DNA of 64,000 nucleotides from Pseudomonas guariconensis (lineage in GTDB: Bacteria > Pseudomonadota > Gammaproteobacteria > Pseudomonadales > Pseudomonadaceae), in NCBI RefSeq assembly GCF_024127895.1, contig NZ_JAMYBK010000011.1, positions 62,001 through 126,000 of the forward strand. Reading direction: 5' to 3'. The translations under genes and the position numbers were made by a program. Each line of letters opens with the position of its first letter. The stretch's first letter is position 1. Below, piece by piece: positions 6,777 to 15,302 of the stretch. The notes below the pieces were generated by a model. It worked only from the letters and a program-made list of their open reading frames with translations, was not told the DNA's origin and did not search any database.

Positions 6777-8069
6777 ATGAACCAGACCGCCATCGCCCGC
6801 AGTTGGGTCGAGCACGCCAACGGCCACCGCGACTTCCCGTTGCAGAACCTGCCCCTGGGCATCTTCAGCCGCCCGGGCGAAGCGCTGCGTTGCGGCGTGG
6901 CCATCGGCGACGCCATCCTCGACCTGGAGGCGGTACTGGCCGCCGGGCTGTTCGACGGCGAGGCCAAGGCCGCGGTGCAAGCCACCCGTGGCGGCGCGCT
7001 GAACGCCTTCTTCGCCCTCGGCCGCCCGGCCCGTGTCGCCCTGCGCGAGCGCCTGCTGGCGCTGCTCGGCGAGCACAGCGAGCACCAGGCGGCGCTGAAA
7101 GCGGCGCTGTACCCGGCCAGCGAGTGCCAGATGCACCTGCCGGCCAAGGTCGGCGACTACACCGACTTCTACGTGGGCATCGAGCACGCCAAGAACGTCG
7201 GCAAGCTGTTCCGCCCAGACAACCCGCTGCTGCCCAACTACAAGTACGTGCCCATCGGCTACCATGGCCGCGCTTCGACCATCCGCCCCTCCGGCACCGA
7301 CGTGCGCCGGCCCAAGGGCCAGACGCTGCCGGCCGGACAGGCCGAGCCGAGCTTCGGCCCTTGCGCGCGCCTGGACTACGAGCTGGAGCTGGGTATCTGG
7401 ATCGGCCAGGGCAACGCCATGGGCCAGCCCATCCCGGTAGGCGACGCCGCCGAGCACGTGGCCGGCTTCTGCCTGCTCAACGACTGGTCGGCGCGTGACA
7501 TCCAGGCCTGGGAATACCAGCCGCTGGGCCCATTCCTGTCCAAGAGCTTCATCACCACCGTCTCGCCCTGGGTGGTCACCGCCGAGGCCTTGGAGCCGTT
7601 CCGCTGCGCCCAGCCGGCCCGCCCGCAAGGCGACCCGCAGCCACTGTCGTACCTGCTGGACACCCGTGACCAGGCCAACGGCGCCTTCGACATCGAACTG
7701 GAAGTGCTGCTGCTCACCGAGCGCATGCGCGAGGAGGGCTTGCCGGCCCATCGCCTGACCCTGAGCAATACCCGCAGCATGTACTGGACCGTGGCGCAGA
7801 TGGTCGCCCACCACAGCGTCAACGGCTGCCAGTTGCAGCCGGGCGACCTGTTCGGTTCGGGTACCCTGTCTGGCGCGGTGCCTGGCTCCTTCGGCAGCCT
7901 GCTGGAGATCACCGAGGGCGGCAAGCACCCGGTGGAGCTGGCCAGCGGCGAGGTGCGCAAGTTCCTCGAGGACGGCGACGAGATCATCCTGCGCGCCCGC
8001 TGCACCCGCGACGGCGTGGCCAGCATCGGCTTCGGCGAATGCCGCGGCAAGATCCTGGCGGCCAACTGA
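6777..8069 (+). CDS. fahA: Fumarylacetoacetase
   Basis: 430 residues. It cleaves fumarylacetoacetate to fumarate and acetoacetate, the last step of the homogentisate pathway. FAH-family signatures are present: GYHGRASTIRPSGT near residue 160, the metal-binding YELELGIWIGQ near 200, and FCLLNDWSARDIQAWEYQP near 230. The N-terminal domain seen in eukaryotic and Pseudomonas fumarylacetoacetases is retained. It is translated 3 bp after hmgA and 11 bp before maiA, so the three genes form one operon. Confidence 0.96.
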   Translation: MNQTAIARSWVEHANGHRDFPLQNLPLGIFSRPGEALRCGVAIGDAILDLEAVLAAGLFDGEAKAAVQATRGGALNAFFALGRPARVALRERLLALLGEHSEHQAALKAALYPASECQMHLPAKVGDYTDFYVGIEHAKNVGKLFRPDNPLLPNYKYVPIGYHGRASTIRPSGTDVRRPKGQTLPAGQAEPSFGPCARLDYELELGIWIGQGNAMGQPIPVGDAAEHVAGFCLLNDWSARDIQAWEYQPLGPFLSKSFITTVSPWVVTAEALEPFRCAQPARPQGDPQPLSYLLDTRDQANGAFDIELEVLLLTERMREEGLPAHRLTLSNTRSMYWTVAQMVAHHSVNGCQLQPGDLFGSGTLSGAVPGSFGSLLEITEGGKHPVELASGEVRKFLEDGDEIILRARCTRDGVASIGFGECRGKILAAN

Positions 8070-8080
8070 GGGGCAGGGCG

Positions 8081-8713
8081 ATGGAGCTGTTTACCTACTA
8101 CCGTTCCACCTCCTCGTATCGGGTGCGCATCGCCCTGGCGCTCAAGGGCCTGGATTACCAGGCCCTGCCGGTGAACCTGCTGCAGGGCGAGCAGCACACG
8201 GCGGGCTACCTGGCGCTCAATCCCCAGGGCCGCGTGCCGGCCCTGCGTACCGACGGCGGCGCACTGCTGGTGCAGTCGCCGGCGATCATCGAGTACCTGG
8301 AAGAGGTTCATCCACAGCCGGCGCTGTTGCCAGCCGATGCCGAGGTGCGCGCCAAGGTACGTGGCGTGGCGGCGATCATCGGCTGCGACATCCACCCGCT
8401 GCACAACGTCAGCGTGCTCAAGCAATTGCGCCAGTTGGGCCATGACGAGGCCCAGGTCAACCAGTGGATCGCCCATTGGATTGGCCAGGGTCTGGCAGCT
8501 GTCGAGCAGTTGATCGGCGACGAGGGCTTCTGCTTCGGCGACGAGCCTGGGCTGGCGGATGTCTACCTGATCCCGCAGCTGTATGCGGCCGAGCGCTTCA
8601 ACGTCGACCTCGGCAGCTTCCCGAGGATCCGCCGCGTCGCCGCCCTGGCCGAGGCGCATCCCGCCTTTCTCAAGGCCCACCCTTCCTGCCAGGTGGACAC
8701 ACCGGCTCAGTGA
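8081..8713 (+). CDS. maiA: Maleylacetoacetate isomerase (zeta-class GST)
   Basis: 210 residues. The zeta-class glutathione-S-transferase motif STSSYRVRIALALKG at about 9-23 carries the catalytic Ser region. NPQGRVPAL and the cis-Pro loop follow, and the helical C-terminal domain has IGCDIHPLHN. The glutathione-dependent enzyme isomerises 4-maleylacetoacetate to 4-fumarylacetoacetate between HmgA and FahA. GGGCAGGG lies just before the ATG at 8081. Its last 7 bp overlap the end of the convergent SirB1-like gene, so there is no room for a terminator between them. Confidence 0.95.
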   Translation: MELFTYYRSTSSYRVRIALALKGLDYQALPVNLLQGEQHTAGYLALNPQGRVPALRTDGGALLVQSPAIIEYLEEVHPQPALLPADAEVRAKVRGVAAIIGCDIHPLHNVSVLKQLRQLGHDEAQVNQWIAHWIGQGLAAVEQLIGDEGFCFGDEPGLADVYLIPQLYAAERFNVDLGSFPRIRRVAALAEAHPAFLKAHPSCQVDTPAQ

Positions 8714-9513
8714 ATCGAGCGCTTCGCCGAGGGTAGCTGGGCGAGGCGTTCGCTCAGCTTGAGGCGCTGCACCGGGTCGTCAGTCAGCAGCAGGGCATGC
8801 TCCAGGTCGAAGCGTTCGGCCTGGGGGCAGTCCAGATGCTGGTAGAGGGTGGCGCGGGCCAGGTAGTCGTTGACCGTCACCGGCCCCAGTTGCATGACCC
8901 GCTCGGCGTCGATCAGCGCGGCCAGGTCGTTGTCGTTGCTGGTGTGCAACTGGCGCAGGTTGCGTGACAGGCGCTGGAGCATCTGCAGGGGGCTGGCCGT
9001 GCGCAGGTGCTCGGCGCTCAGCGGCAGGTGCGGGCCGAACTGGCGGGCGAGCAGTTCGCGGCAGTCGGTCGGATACAGGCGCCGTCCGCCGCACGGGTCG
9101 AGCAGGTGATCGGCGCCCGGCACGCGCAGCAGGAAGTGGCCGGGGAAGTTCACGCCTTCCAGGGGAATCGACAGGCGCCGGGCCAGCTCCAGGGCGAGGA
9201 TGGCCAACGGCAGCGGTTGCCCGCGTCGACGCTGCAAGACCTTGTCCATCAAGGCGGCCTGGGGGCGCAGGGGATGGTACTCGTCCTGCTGGAAACCCAG
9301 GGCGTTGAGTTGGCGCAGCAGTGGCTGGGCCAGTTCGCCGAGCGGCAGCATCGGCAGGTTGGCGCTGACCTGGCGTTGCAGCTCGTGCAACTGGGCAAGG
9401 CCTGCCGCCGGCTCTACCGTCCGGTCATGTTCGGCGGCGATCCACAGGGTCGCCTCCAACAGGGCGACAGGTTCGCGTTCCAGGCAGGCCAGGCAGGCTT
9501 GACGTGGGTTCAT
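8707..9513 (-). CDS. SirB1 family (transglutaminase-like plus TPR) protein
   Basis: 268 residues. The central part carries the transglutaminase-like SirB1 signature: RLSIPLEGVNFPGHFLLRV around 130-148, then LLDPCGGRRLYP. The C-terminus reads as a tetratricopeptide pair (NDYLARATLYQHL, then QAERFDLEHALLL). Function is not established for the family. The ATG at 9513 is preferred because GGAG lies 6 bp upstream; in-frame ATG (9519) and GTG (9525) codons have no better site. It is convergent with maiA and divergent from the leucine dehydrogenase gene. Confidence 0.8.
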   Translation of the reverse strand: MNPRQACLACLEREPVALLEATLWIAAEHDRTVEPAAGLAQLHELQRQVSANLPMLPLGELAQPLLRQLNALGFQQDEYHPLRPQAALMDKVLQRRRGQPLPLAILALELARRLSIPLEGVNFPGHFLLRVPGADHLLDPCGGRRLYPTDCRELLARQFGPHLPLSAEHLRTASPLQMLQRLSRNLRQLHTSNDNDLAALIDAERVMQLGPVTVNDYLARATLYQHLDCPQAERFDLEHALLLTDDPVQRLKLSERLAQLPSAKRSIH

Positions 9514-9599
9514 GGGCATCTCCACACACGCTTATCTTTTAGCCCTGGCGCCGTGATTCGTCCAGTGGTCCGTCAGGGGATTGAGCGTCAAAGAGCTGC

Positions 9600-9606
9600 C
9601 TATACT
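9600..9606 (+). promoter_or_regulatory. RpoS/RpoD-type -10 element CTATACT
   Basis: CTATACT lies 31 bp before the dehydrogenase ATG and matches the extended -10 favoured by stationary-phase sigma factor. TTGAGC at 9581-9586 is a poorly spaced -35 (14 bp), which also points to RpoS rather than RpoD. Confidence 0.45.
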
Positions 9607-9636
9607 GGAAAGAGCACCTCTTCGGGGAGCCCGTTG

Positions 9637-10656
9637 ATGTTCGCGCTCATGCAAAGCACCCGCACCCAGTCGCTGCACCTGTGCATCGACCCGCCCACAG
9701 GCCTCAAGGCCGTGGTGGCGATCCACAGCGAGCAATTGGGGCCGGCCATGGGCGGTTGCCGCTACCTGCCCTATGCCGATGACGAAAGCGCCATGACCGA
9801 TGCCATCCGCCTGGCCCAGGGCATGAGCTACAAGGCGGCCCTCGCTGGCTTGCCGCTGGGCGGCGGCAAGGCGGTGATCATGCGCAATCCGCATGTGGAA
9901 AACCGCGCGGCATTGTTCGAGGCCTTCGGCCGTTTCGTCGATACCCTGCAAGGGCGGTTCATCACTGCGGTGGACAGCGGCACCTCGACCCTGGACATGG
10001 ACTGCATCGCCCAGGTCACCCCCCATGTCACCAGCACCACCGCCTCGGGCGATCCTTCGCCCCACGCGGCCATGGGGGTGTTCGCCGGTATCCGCGCCAC
10101 GTCCGTGGCCCGGCTGGGCAGCGACAACCTCGAAGGCTTGCGGGTGGCGGTGCAAGGGCTGGGTAACGTCGGCTACGCCCTGGCCGAGCAACTGCATGCG
10201 GCGGGAGCGGAGCTGCTGGTCAGCGATCTCGACCCGGGGCGGGTGCGTTTGGCCGTGGAGCAACTGGATGCGCATCCGGTGACCAACGATGCGCTGATCA
10301 GCACGCCTTGCGACATCTTCGCGCCTTGTGGCGTAGGGCCGGTGCTCAATGGCCAGAGCGTGATGCAGCTGCGTTGCGCGGCGGTGGCGGGTGCGGCGAA
10401 CAATCAGTTGACCACGTTGCAGGTGGCCGACCAGTTGGAGAAGCGCGGCATCCTCTATGCGCCTGACTATGTGATCAATGCCGGTGGCCTGATCTACGTA
10501 GCGCTGACCCACTGTGGCGAAGACCTGGGCACCATCACCGCGCACCTGGCGCGCATCCCCACCCGGCTGACCGAAGTGTTCGCCCATGCCCAGGCGGAAA
10601 AGCGCTCGCCGGCGCGGGTGGCGCAGATGCTGGCGGAGCGGTTGCTTTACGGGTGA
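9637..10656 (+). CDS. Glu/Leu/Phe/Val dehydrogenase (leucine dehydrogenase-like)
   Basis: 339 residues, the usual length of leucine dehydrogenases. The catalytic-lysine segment LGGGKAVI lies at about residues 73-80, the aspartate region AVDSGTSTLDMD follows near 110, and the NAD-binding VQGLGNVG lies near 170. These enzymes deaminate branched-chain amino acids to 2-oxo acids in the cytoplasm. PPTGLKAVVAIHSEQLGPAMGG at the start resembles leucine rather than glutamate dehydrogenases, but specificity is inferred. Start at ATG 9637 with GGGGAG upstream; an in-frame ATG at 9649 is possible. A REP pair follows. Confidence 0.88.
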   Translation: MFALMQSTRTQSLHLCIDPPTGLKAVVAIHSEQLGPAMGGCRYLPYADDESAMTDAIRLAQGMSYKAALAGLPLGGGKAVIMRNPHVENRAALFEAFGRFVDTLQGRFITAVDSGTSTLDMDCIAQVTPHVTSTTASGDPSPHAAMGVFAGIRATSVARLGSDNLEGLRVAVQGLGNVGYALAEQLHAAGAELLVSDLDPGRVRLAVEQLDAHPVTNDALISTPCDIFAPCGVGPVLNGQSVMQLRCAAVAGAANNQLTTLQVADQLEKRGILYAPDYVINAGGLIYVALTHCGEDLGTITAHLARIPTRLTEVFAHAQAEKRSPARVAQMLAERLLYG

Positions 10657-10661
10657 GTTCC

Positions 10662-10780
10662 GGGGCTGCCCCACGGCAGCCCATCGCCGGCAAGCCCCAC
10701 AAGTCCTTTGCAGGGCACATTATTGGTGAACAGCGCTGGCCCTGTGGGGGCTTGCCGGCGATGGAGCGCGAAGCGGCCCC
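10662..10780. repeat. Inverted REP pair (BIME)
   Basis: The left arm is GGGGCTGCC...GGCAGCC followed by CATCGCCGGCAAGCCCCAC. The right arm is CCTGTGGGGGCTTGCCGGCG followed by AGCGCGAAGCGGCCCC. The spacer GCAGGGCACATTATT, GTGAAC, CGCTGG closely matches that of the pair at 4063-4241. It separates the dehydrogenase gene from yebG, which converge here, and may act as a transcription barrier. Confidence 0.85.
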
Positions 10781-10795
10781 AAGCGACGGTGAGGC

Positions 10796-11059
10796 TTACT
10801 CGCCCCCACTACCTTCGAGCAACTCCCCCAGCGCATCCGGCTGGTTCTTGAACGCCCGGGCGAACACATCACGATGCCTGGCCATGTAGATACCGGCTTC
10901 CTCGACCTGCTGCTCGCTCAGCGAAGGCACCGCCTTGTGCAACACCTCGGCCAGGCGTTCGGCCAGCTCGAGCATCTTGTCGTGACGATCTGCTTCAGCC
11001 TTATCCATGAACAAGCGCTCCGGGTCTCGGCTGCTGCGGTACACCACTTCGACGGCCAT
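10796..11059 (-). CDS. yebG: YebG family SOS-regulated protein
   Basis: 87 residues. The N-terminus MAVEVVYRSSRDPERLFMDK followed by an acidic helical segment (AEADRHDKMLELAERLAEVL) matches the YebG family. E. coli YebG is a LexA-controlled protein of poorly defined role. The assignment is strengthened by a perfect LexA box 42 bp upstream of the start. The gene stands alone, and the C-terminal ~20 residues (ELLEGSGGE) are unconserved-looking. Confidence 0.88.
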   Translation of the reverse strand: MAVEVVYRSSRDPERLFMDKAEADRHDKMLELAERLAEVLHKAVPSLSEQQVEEAGIYMARHRDVFARAFKNQPDALGELLEGSGGE

Positions 11060-11100
11060 TCATCACCTCTGTGCCTTTTGCTGTTGGGGTTACTGGTTAA

Positions 11101-11116
11101 CTGTATTTATATACAG
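11101..11116. promoter_or_regulatory. LexA (SOS) box upstream of yebG
   Basis: CTGTATTTATATACAG matches the CTGT-N8-ACAG consensus completely, with a symmetric AT-rich centre. It lies 42 bp upstream of the yebG ATG on the minus strand. Confidence 0.9.
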
Positions 11117-11311
11117 TATCCGTTTCAACCGCCTCGTTGCAACCACGATGATGGCTTTTCATCTCCAAGGCATTCGGCAAAAGCGTAGCCCACAGGTGCC
11201 TTGCGGCAATCGGTCGCCTTCCAAGACGAGGGCCTGGCCCTTTAACTGCATGGCACAAGCGTCACAGGCGTGGCGCATCATCCTTCAGGTCGTATCGGGG
11301 AATCGAACATC

Positions 11312-11785
11312 GTGAACATCAAATGGGCTGAAAAGCTGCGCAAGGGCCTGCATGGCTCCGCCGACTCGCTGGGCAACCTGTGCGTCGAGTCGTTCCACTA
11401 CCTGGCGTTGTTCGGTATCGGTGGTATCACCGCCTACGCGGCGCTGATGACCTTCCTGGACATGCTGGGCAAGGGCGGGGTGAGCGTGGACGACATCCTG
11501 CTGCTGTTCATCTACCTGGAGCTCGGCGCCATGGTGGGGATCTACTTCAAGACCAACCACATGCCGATCCGCTTCCTGCTCTACGTGGCGATCACCGCGC
11601 TGACCCGCCTGCTGATCGGCGATGTCTCGCACCACAAGGCGCCGGATGCGGGCCTGTTGTACCTGTGCGGGGGCATCCTGCTGCTGGCGTTTTCCATCCT
11701 GGTGGTGCGCTATGCCTCGTACCGCTACCCCTCCACCCGGGTGATCGATGCCAGTGGCAAGGACCTGGACGACGGCAAGGTCTGA
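11312..11785 (+). CDS. psiE: PsiE family membrane protein
   Basis: 157 residues from a GTG at 11312. It has four membrane segments and the PsiE-like pattern ESFHYLALFGIGGITAYAAL, LLLFIYLELGAMVGIYFKT and RFLLYVAITALTRLLIGD. PsiE is phosphate-starvation inducible in E. coli, and its biochemical role is unknown. No convincing PhoB box was seen upstream, so regulation here is open. An upstream in-frame ATG at 11270 would add 14 polar residues with no family resemblance. The gene stands alone between yebG and a DUF3509 gene. Confidence 0.8.
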   Translation: MNIKWAEKLRKGLHGSADSLGNLCVESFHYLALFGIGGITAYAALMTFLDMLGKGGVSVDDILLLFIYLELGAMVGIYFKTNHMPIRFLLYVAITALTRLLIGDVSHHKAPDAGLLYLCGGILLLAFSILVVRYASYRYPSTRVIDASGKDLDDGKV

Positions 11786-11860
11786 GTTTCTGTCCAGGAG
11801 CGGTGGATGTACCGGCGGGGGTTCGAAGCACAATGTGCGCAGGCGCTTCGGCTGGCAGCG

Positions 11861-12163
11861 CTAGCGGGCGATATTGCTGGGCTGCCAGGCGATACCACGG
11901 CGGGTGCCGCCTTCGGTCAGCGCGGCGAGGACTTCCATGACGCTATGGCCCTGCTCGATGGCCAGGCCCAGGCGGATGCTGTCGATGAGCCGCTGCAGGC
12001 GTACCGGGTCGTTGCGCTGGGCCTCGGTGATCAGCCGCTTGGCGACCACGCCGCTGTCGTCGGAGAGGGTCAGCATGATGCTGCCGTCCAGGCGTTCGAT
12101 GCTCAGGTTGACTCGGTATCGGGGGGCGAAGGCGTCGCTGATCTGGTCGAAGGGGTTGTTCAT
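11861..12163 (-). CDS. DUF3509-type small protein
   Basis: 100 residues. The start MNNPFDQISDAFAPRYRVNL and the centre LSDDSGVVAKRLI resemble the small pseudomonad family DUF3509, whose function is unknown. The protein is soluble, with alternating beta strands followed by a helix (LQRLIDSIRLGLAIEQG). It is a single-gene unit convergent with psiE, and the terminator of the upstream hpf-like gene separates it from that gene. The family call is from memory of the pattern. Confidence 0.65.
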   Translation of the reverse strand: MNNPFDQISDAFAPRYRVNLSIERLDGSIMLTLSDDSGVVAKRLITEAQRNDPVRLQRLIDSIRLGLAIEQGHSVMEVLAALTEGGTRRGIAWQPSNIAR

Positions 12164-12241
12164 GGTCGGTGTCTGCGAATGAATGTCTGCAGGAATTGAC
12201 CGGGTGAGCGGGAGGTTGGTTCAGGGCCTTCGATCGGCGGG

Positions 12242-12271
12242 AACGAAAACGCCCGGTGCGGGCACCGGGCG
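12242..12271 (-). terminator. Rho-independent terminator of the HPF-family gene
   Basis: A 10-bp stem CGCCCGGTGC/GCACCGGGCG with a 2-nt loop is followed by TTTTCGTT on the minus strand, 16 bp after the stop codon of the HPF-family gene. Confidence 0.8.
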
Positions 12272-12286
12272 TCGAGGGCTACAGGG

Positions 12287-12622
12287 TTACTCGGGCTGGA
12301 TCACCGAGCGGCGGCTGCGCAGCTTGCCGTAGAAGTGCTCCAGCGCATTGTTCAGCTTGCTGGCGGCACCATCGACCGCCTGGTCCAGCGAGGCGGCGGT
12401 GTGGGTCACGGAAATCGGTTGATGGCCTTTCGGGCGAGCCTCCATCTGGCAGCGTTTGTCCTGGGGGCCGGGCTTGGCGCCGTTCTCGTCGCGCAGGTGG
12501 ACCTCGATGCGGGTGAGGTCGTCCTCGTAGCGTTCGAGCGTGCTTTCCAGCGTGCTGCGGACCCACTCGTTGAGCCGGATGTTGCCTTGGAGGTGATTGC
12601 TGCTGTTGACCTGGATTTGCAT
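12287..12622 (-). CDS. HPF/RaiA-family ribosome-associated protein
   Basis: 111 residues, single-domain 'short' type. MQIQVNSSNHLQGNIRLNEW begins the first strand and helix. RIEVHLRDENGAK and the basic segment LNNALEHFYGKLRSRRS fit the ribosome hibernation or translation-inhibitor fold that binds the 30S decoding region. The canonical Pseudomonas hpf sits beside rpoN, which is absent here, so this is probably a paralogue. It is monocistronic, with its own terminator. The A-rich leader AATCCTTATTC, read on the plus strand, gives GAATAAGGATTG before the ATG with AAGGA as ribosome site. Confidence 0.8.
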   Translation of the reverse strand: MQIQVNSSNHLQGNIRLNEWVRSTLESTLERYEDDLTRIEVHLRDENGAKPGPQDKRCQMEARPKGHQPISVTHTAASLDQAVDGAASKLNNALEHFYGKLRSRRSVIQPE

Positions 12623-12822
12623 GATTCAATCCTTATTCAGCTTGCTCGCGTGGAGGCGTGCCTAGGCCACTGAGGCCCTTGGAATTTCTTCGCCTCTTGA
12701 CTGTAAAGTCAGGCAATGGCGAAACGAATTCAAGCCCTTCTGCAAAATAAATTTCCTGTTGCAAATTCGGGTGGAGGGGGTGGGTTCGCTCTGGGCTGGT
12801 CGGTCGGGACTTTCCATTGCCA

Positions 12823-12847
12823 CTTGGGGCTGCAAAGCAGCCCCAAG
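12823..12847. terminator. Perfect hairpin CTTGGGGCTGC-AAA-GCAGCCCCAAG
   Basis: An 11-bp perfect stem with a 3-nt loop lies 33 bp beyond the fecA stop codon. It has no T tract on either side, so termination is plausible but unproven. The same GGGGCTGC/GCAGCCCC core recurs at 35495-35511 and 53973-53991. Confidence 0.5.
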
Positions 12848-12879
12848 ACTCGAAGCACTATTCAACTGACCCGTCGTCT

Positions 12880-15198
12880 TCAGAACGCCACGGACGTTTG
12901 CACATACACCGTCCGCGGTTCCCCCACGTACTTGCCCTTGTTGTTGTCATCGAACGAGCGGGTGTAGTACTCGCGGTTGAACAGGTTCTTCACCCCCACC
13001 GCCACCTTCAGGTTCGACAACTGCGGCCCGAAGTCATACCCGGCGCGGGTGCTGACCAGCATGTAGCCGGGGATGCGCCCGGTGCTGCCGTCGGCGCTTT
13101 CGCTGCCGGTGTTGGCGTTGTCGGCGTACTGGCTGCTCTGGAAGCTGCTGTCCAGGTTCAACTGCCATGGGCCCTCGGTGTAGCCGATACCCAGGGTGCC
13201 CTTGTGCCGCGAGGAGAACGGCACCTGGTTGCCCTTGTTCGGCCCGTCCTCGCGGATCGTGGCGTCGACGAAGGCGTAGCTGGCGTGCACATCGAAGCCG
13301 GCCAGTGCCGGGTTCAGGCCGTCGAGGGCATAGCGCACGCTGGTCTCGATGCCCTGGTGGCGGGTTTCGCCGCGGGCGATCACCGAGTCGTTGGTCTGGT
13401 TGCTTTCGTACTGGTTGTCGAAGTTGATCAGGAAGGCGCCGATCTCTGCCTGCAGGTCACCGTTGTCGTAGCGGGTGCCGACTTCCCAGGTGCGCGCTTT
13501 TTCCGGCTTGACCTCGCCGCTGCTGACCCGGTTGGGCATCTGGCTGTACTGCACGCTGCCGAAGGAGCCTTCGGTGTTGGCGTAGAGGTTCCAGGTGTCG
13601 GTCAGGTGGTACATCACGTTCAGCGCTGGCAGGGCGGTGTTGTAGCTGCCTTGGTAACGCTCGCCGGTAAGCTTGTTGCTCTGCTCGGAGTCGATCATCT
13701 CGTAGCGGATGCCTGGGGTGATGGTCCAGCGGCCGATGTCGATGCGATCGTCCAGGTAGATCGCGTGGGCCTCGGTGCCGCCACGGGTATCGCGGTCGTT
13801 GCGGCTGGCGGTGGTCGGCAGATCACCGTTGATCGGCTCGCGGAAGCGCAGCTCGTGGCCGGCTTCGTTGACGTAGCGGTAGCCGATGCCCAGCTCGTGC
13901 CAGCTGTCGCCCAGGGCCAGGCCTTGCGAGAAACGGGTCTCGATGCCGCGCACCCAGTATTCGCGTGGCGACAGCGAAACGAAGCTGCCCTGGTCGAGGT
14001 AGCCGCTGCGCAGGGTCTTGGTGAAGAAGCTGTTGACGCTGAACTGGCGCTCGTCCTGCTTGTAGTCGTAGCCGACATTGACCAGCGTACGGCGGCCCCA
14101 GAACTTGTCCTGCAGGCGTGTCGACTGGTACGGGTCGGCGTCGAAGTCGGCCGTGCTCAGGCCGCCGGGCATGTCGGCCTCGCCCTCGTAGTACTGGGCC
14201 ATGGCGTGCAGGCTGTTGGCCTCGTCGAGCTGCAGCTTGCCCTTGAGGATCAGGTCGTCGATCTGCGTGTCGCTGTGCTCGCGCCAGTCGCCGCCGCGGG
14301 TGCCGGAGTACAGCAGGGCGCCGCCCAGGCCGTTGTCGTGGGTGCCGCCGACCAGCAGGTTGGCGCTGTTCTTGAAGCCGTCGTGGCTCGACGAGGGGCT
14401 GATCTGGTTCTGCATGGCGGCCTTGAAGGTCGCTTGCTCCGGGATCGCCCGGGTCACGAAGTTGACGATGCCACCGACGTTCTGCGGCCCGTAGCGCACC
14501 GCGCCGCCGCCGCGTACCACATCCACCGCGTCCATGTTGCCCAGGCTGATCGGTGCCAGCGACAGCTGTGGCTGGCCGTAGGGGGCGAAGGGGACCGGGA
14601 TGCCATCCATCAGCACGGTCGAGCGCGAGGCCAGGCGTGGGTTGAGGCCGCGGATGCCGAAGTTCAGCGCCAGGTCGTGGCTGCCCGTGCCGTTGTTTTC
14701 CGGTGCGTTCACCCCCGGGATGCGGTTGAGCACTTCACGGGCGGTGCTGGCGCCGTTGCGCTCGAAGTCTTCGCGGCGCACCACGTCGCGGGCGCCGGGG
14801 TGTTCGAAGACGTTGTCCTGGCGCGCTTCGGCCAGCCAGTCACCGACCACGGTCGAGGCGCTCAACTCCACGGGCGCACCGGCGGCGGCCGGTTGCAGGC
14901 TGTAGGCGTTGTCGGCTTCCTGGCGTGCCTGCAGGCCACTGCCGCGCAGCAACGTATCGAGGCCCTGGCGTACATCGTATTCGCCCTCCAGGCCTGGGCT
15001 CTGCAGGCCTTGGGTCAGGTGCGAACCGAAGCTGATCAGCGCGCCGCTCTCGCGGCCGAACTGGTTGAGGGCATCTTCCAGGGCGCCGGCGGCGATGTGA
15101 TAGGCGCGGGCATCGGCGGCCTGGATGGTAGGTACGGTGAGGCCCAGGGCGGTGGCGAGCAACAAGGCCTGGACGAGGGGGCTGGGACGAAACAGCAT
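12880..15198 (-). CDS. fecA: TonB-dependent ferric citrate-type receptor with signalling domain
   Basis: 772 residues, close to E. coli FecA (774). A signal peptide ends near residue 27 (TIQA|AD). The STN signalling domain follows (YHIAAGALEDALNQFGRESG, about 30-82), then a plug with RREDFERNGASTAREVLNRIPG and VDVVRGGGAVRYGPQNVGG, and a 22-strand barrel ending in an aromatic residue (VQTSVAF). The STN domain would contact the FecR-like protein encoded next to it. Together with fecI and fecR this is a cell-surface signalling system, and ferric citrate is the likely but unproven ligand. The leader holds a GAGAAGG/CCTTCTC hairpin (15212-15233). Confidence 0.9.
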   Translation of the reverse strand: MLFRPSPLVQALLLATALGLTVPTIQAADARAYHIAAGALEDALNQFGRESGALISFGSHLTQGLQSPGLEGEYDVRQGLDTLLRGSGLQARQEADNAYSLQPAAAGAPVELSASTVVGDWLAEARQDNVFEHPGARDVVRREDFERNGASTAREVLNRIPGVNAPENNGTGSHDLALNFGIRGLNPRLASRSTVLMDGIPVPFAPYGQPQLSLAPISLGNMDAVDVVRGGGAVRYGPQNVGGIVNFVTRAIPEQATFKAAMQNQISPSSSHDGFKNSANLLVGGTHDNGLGGALLYSGTRGGDWREHSDTQIDDLILKGKLQLDEANSLHAMAQYYEGEADMPGGLSTADFDADPYQSTRLQDKFWGRRTLVNVGYDYKQDERQFSVNSFFTKTLRSGYLDQGSFVSLSPREYWVRGIETRFSQGLALGDSWHELGIGYRYVNEAGHELRFREPINGDLPTTASRNDRDTRGGTEAHAIYLDDRIDIGRWTITPGIRYEMIDSEQSNKLTGERYQGSYNTALPALNVMYHLTDTWNLYANTEGSFGSVQYSQMPNRVSSGEVKPEKARTWEVGTRYDNGDLQAEIGAFLINFDNQYESNQTNDSVIARGETRHQGIETSVRYALDGLNPALAGFDVHASYAFVDATIREDGPNKGNQVPFSSRHKGTLGIGYTEGPWQLNLDSSFQSSQYADNANTGSESADGSTGRIPGYMLVSTRAGYDFGPQLSNLKVAVGVKNLFNREYYTRSFDDNNKGKYVGEPRTVYVQTSVAF

Positions 15199-15302
15199 GC
15201 GAGTGGTCCTTGAGAAGGGGGTTCTGCCTTCTCTGTCACGCGAGCCTTTGAAAATGGCTCAGGGGAATTGCAATTTTTTTCCGGGTTTCGCTTGGCGGCG
15301 GG

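Noticed and set aside
5358..7928. An 856-codon minus-strand frame opposite hmgA and fahA
   Set aside because: The plus strand encodes intact HmgA and FahA with catalytic residues; the minus frame is a composition shadow.
11230..11275. Possible PhoB box upstream of psiE
   Set aside because: GTCACAGGCGTGGCGCATC contains loose direct repeats, but neither half matches CTGTCAT well enough to support phosphate control.
12640..12720. Sigma-54-like GG/GC pair upstream of the HPF-family gene
   Set aside because: The GG and GC are 9 rather than 10 bp apart and the flanking bases do not match.
12817..15213. A long plus-strand open frame opposite fecA
   Set aside because: FecA on the other strand has signal peptide, STN, plug and barrel motifs; the plus frame has none.
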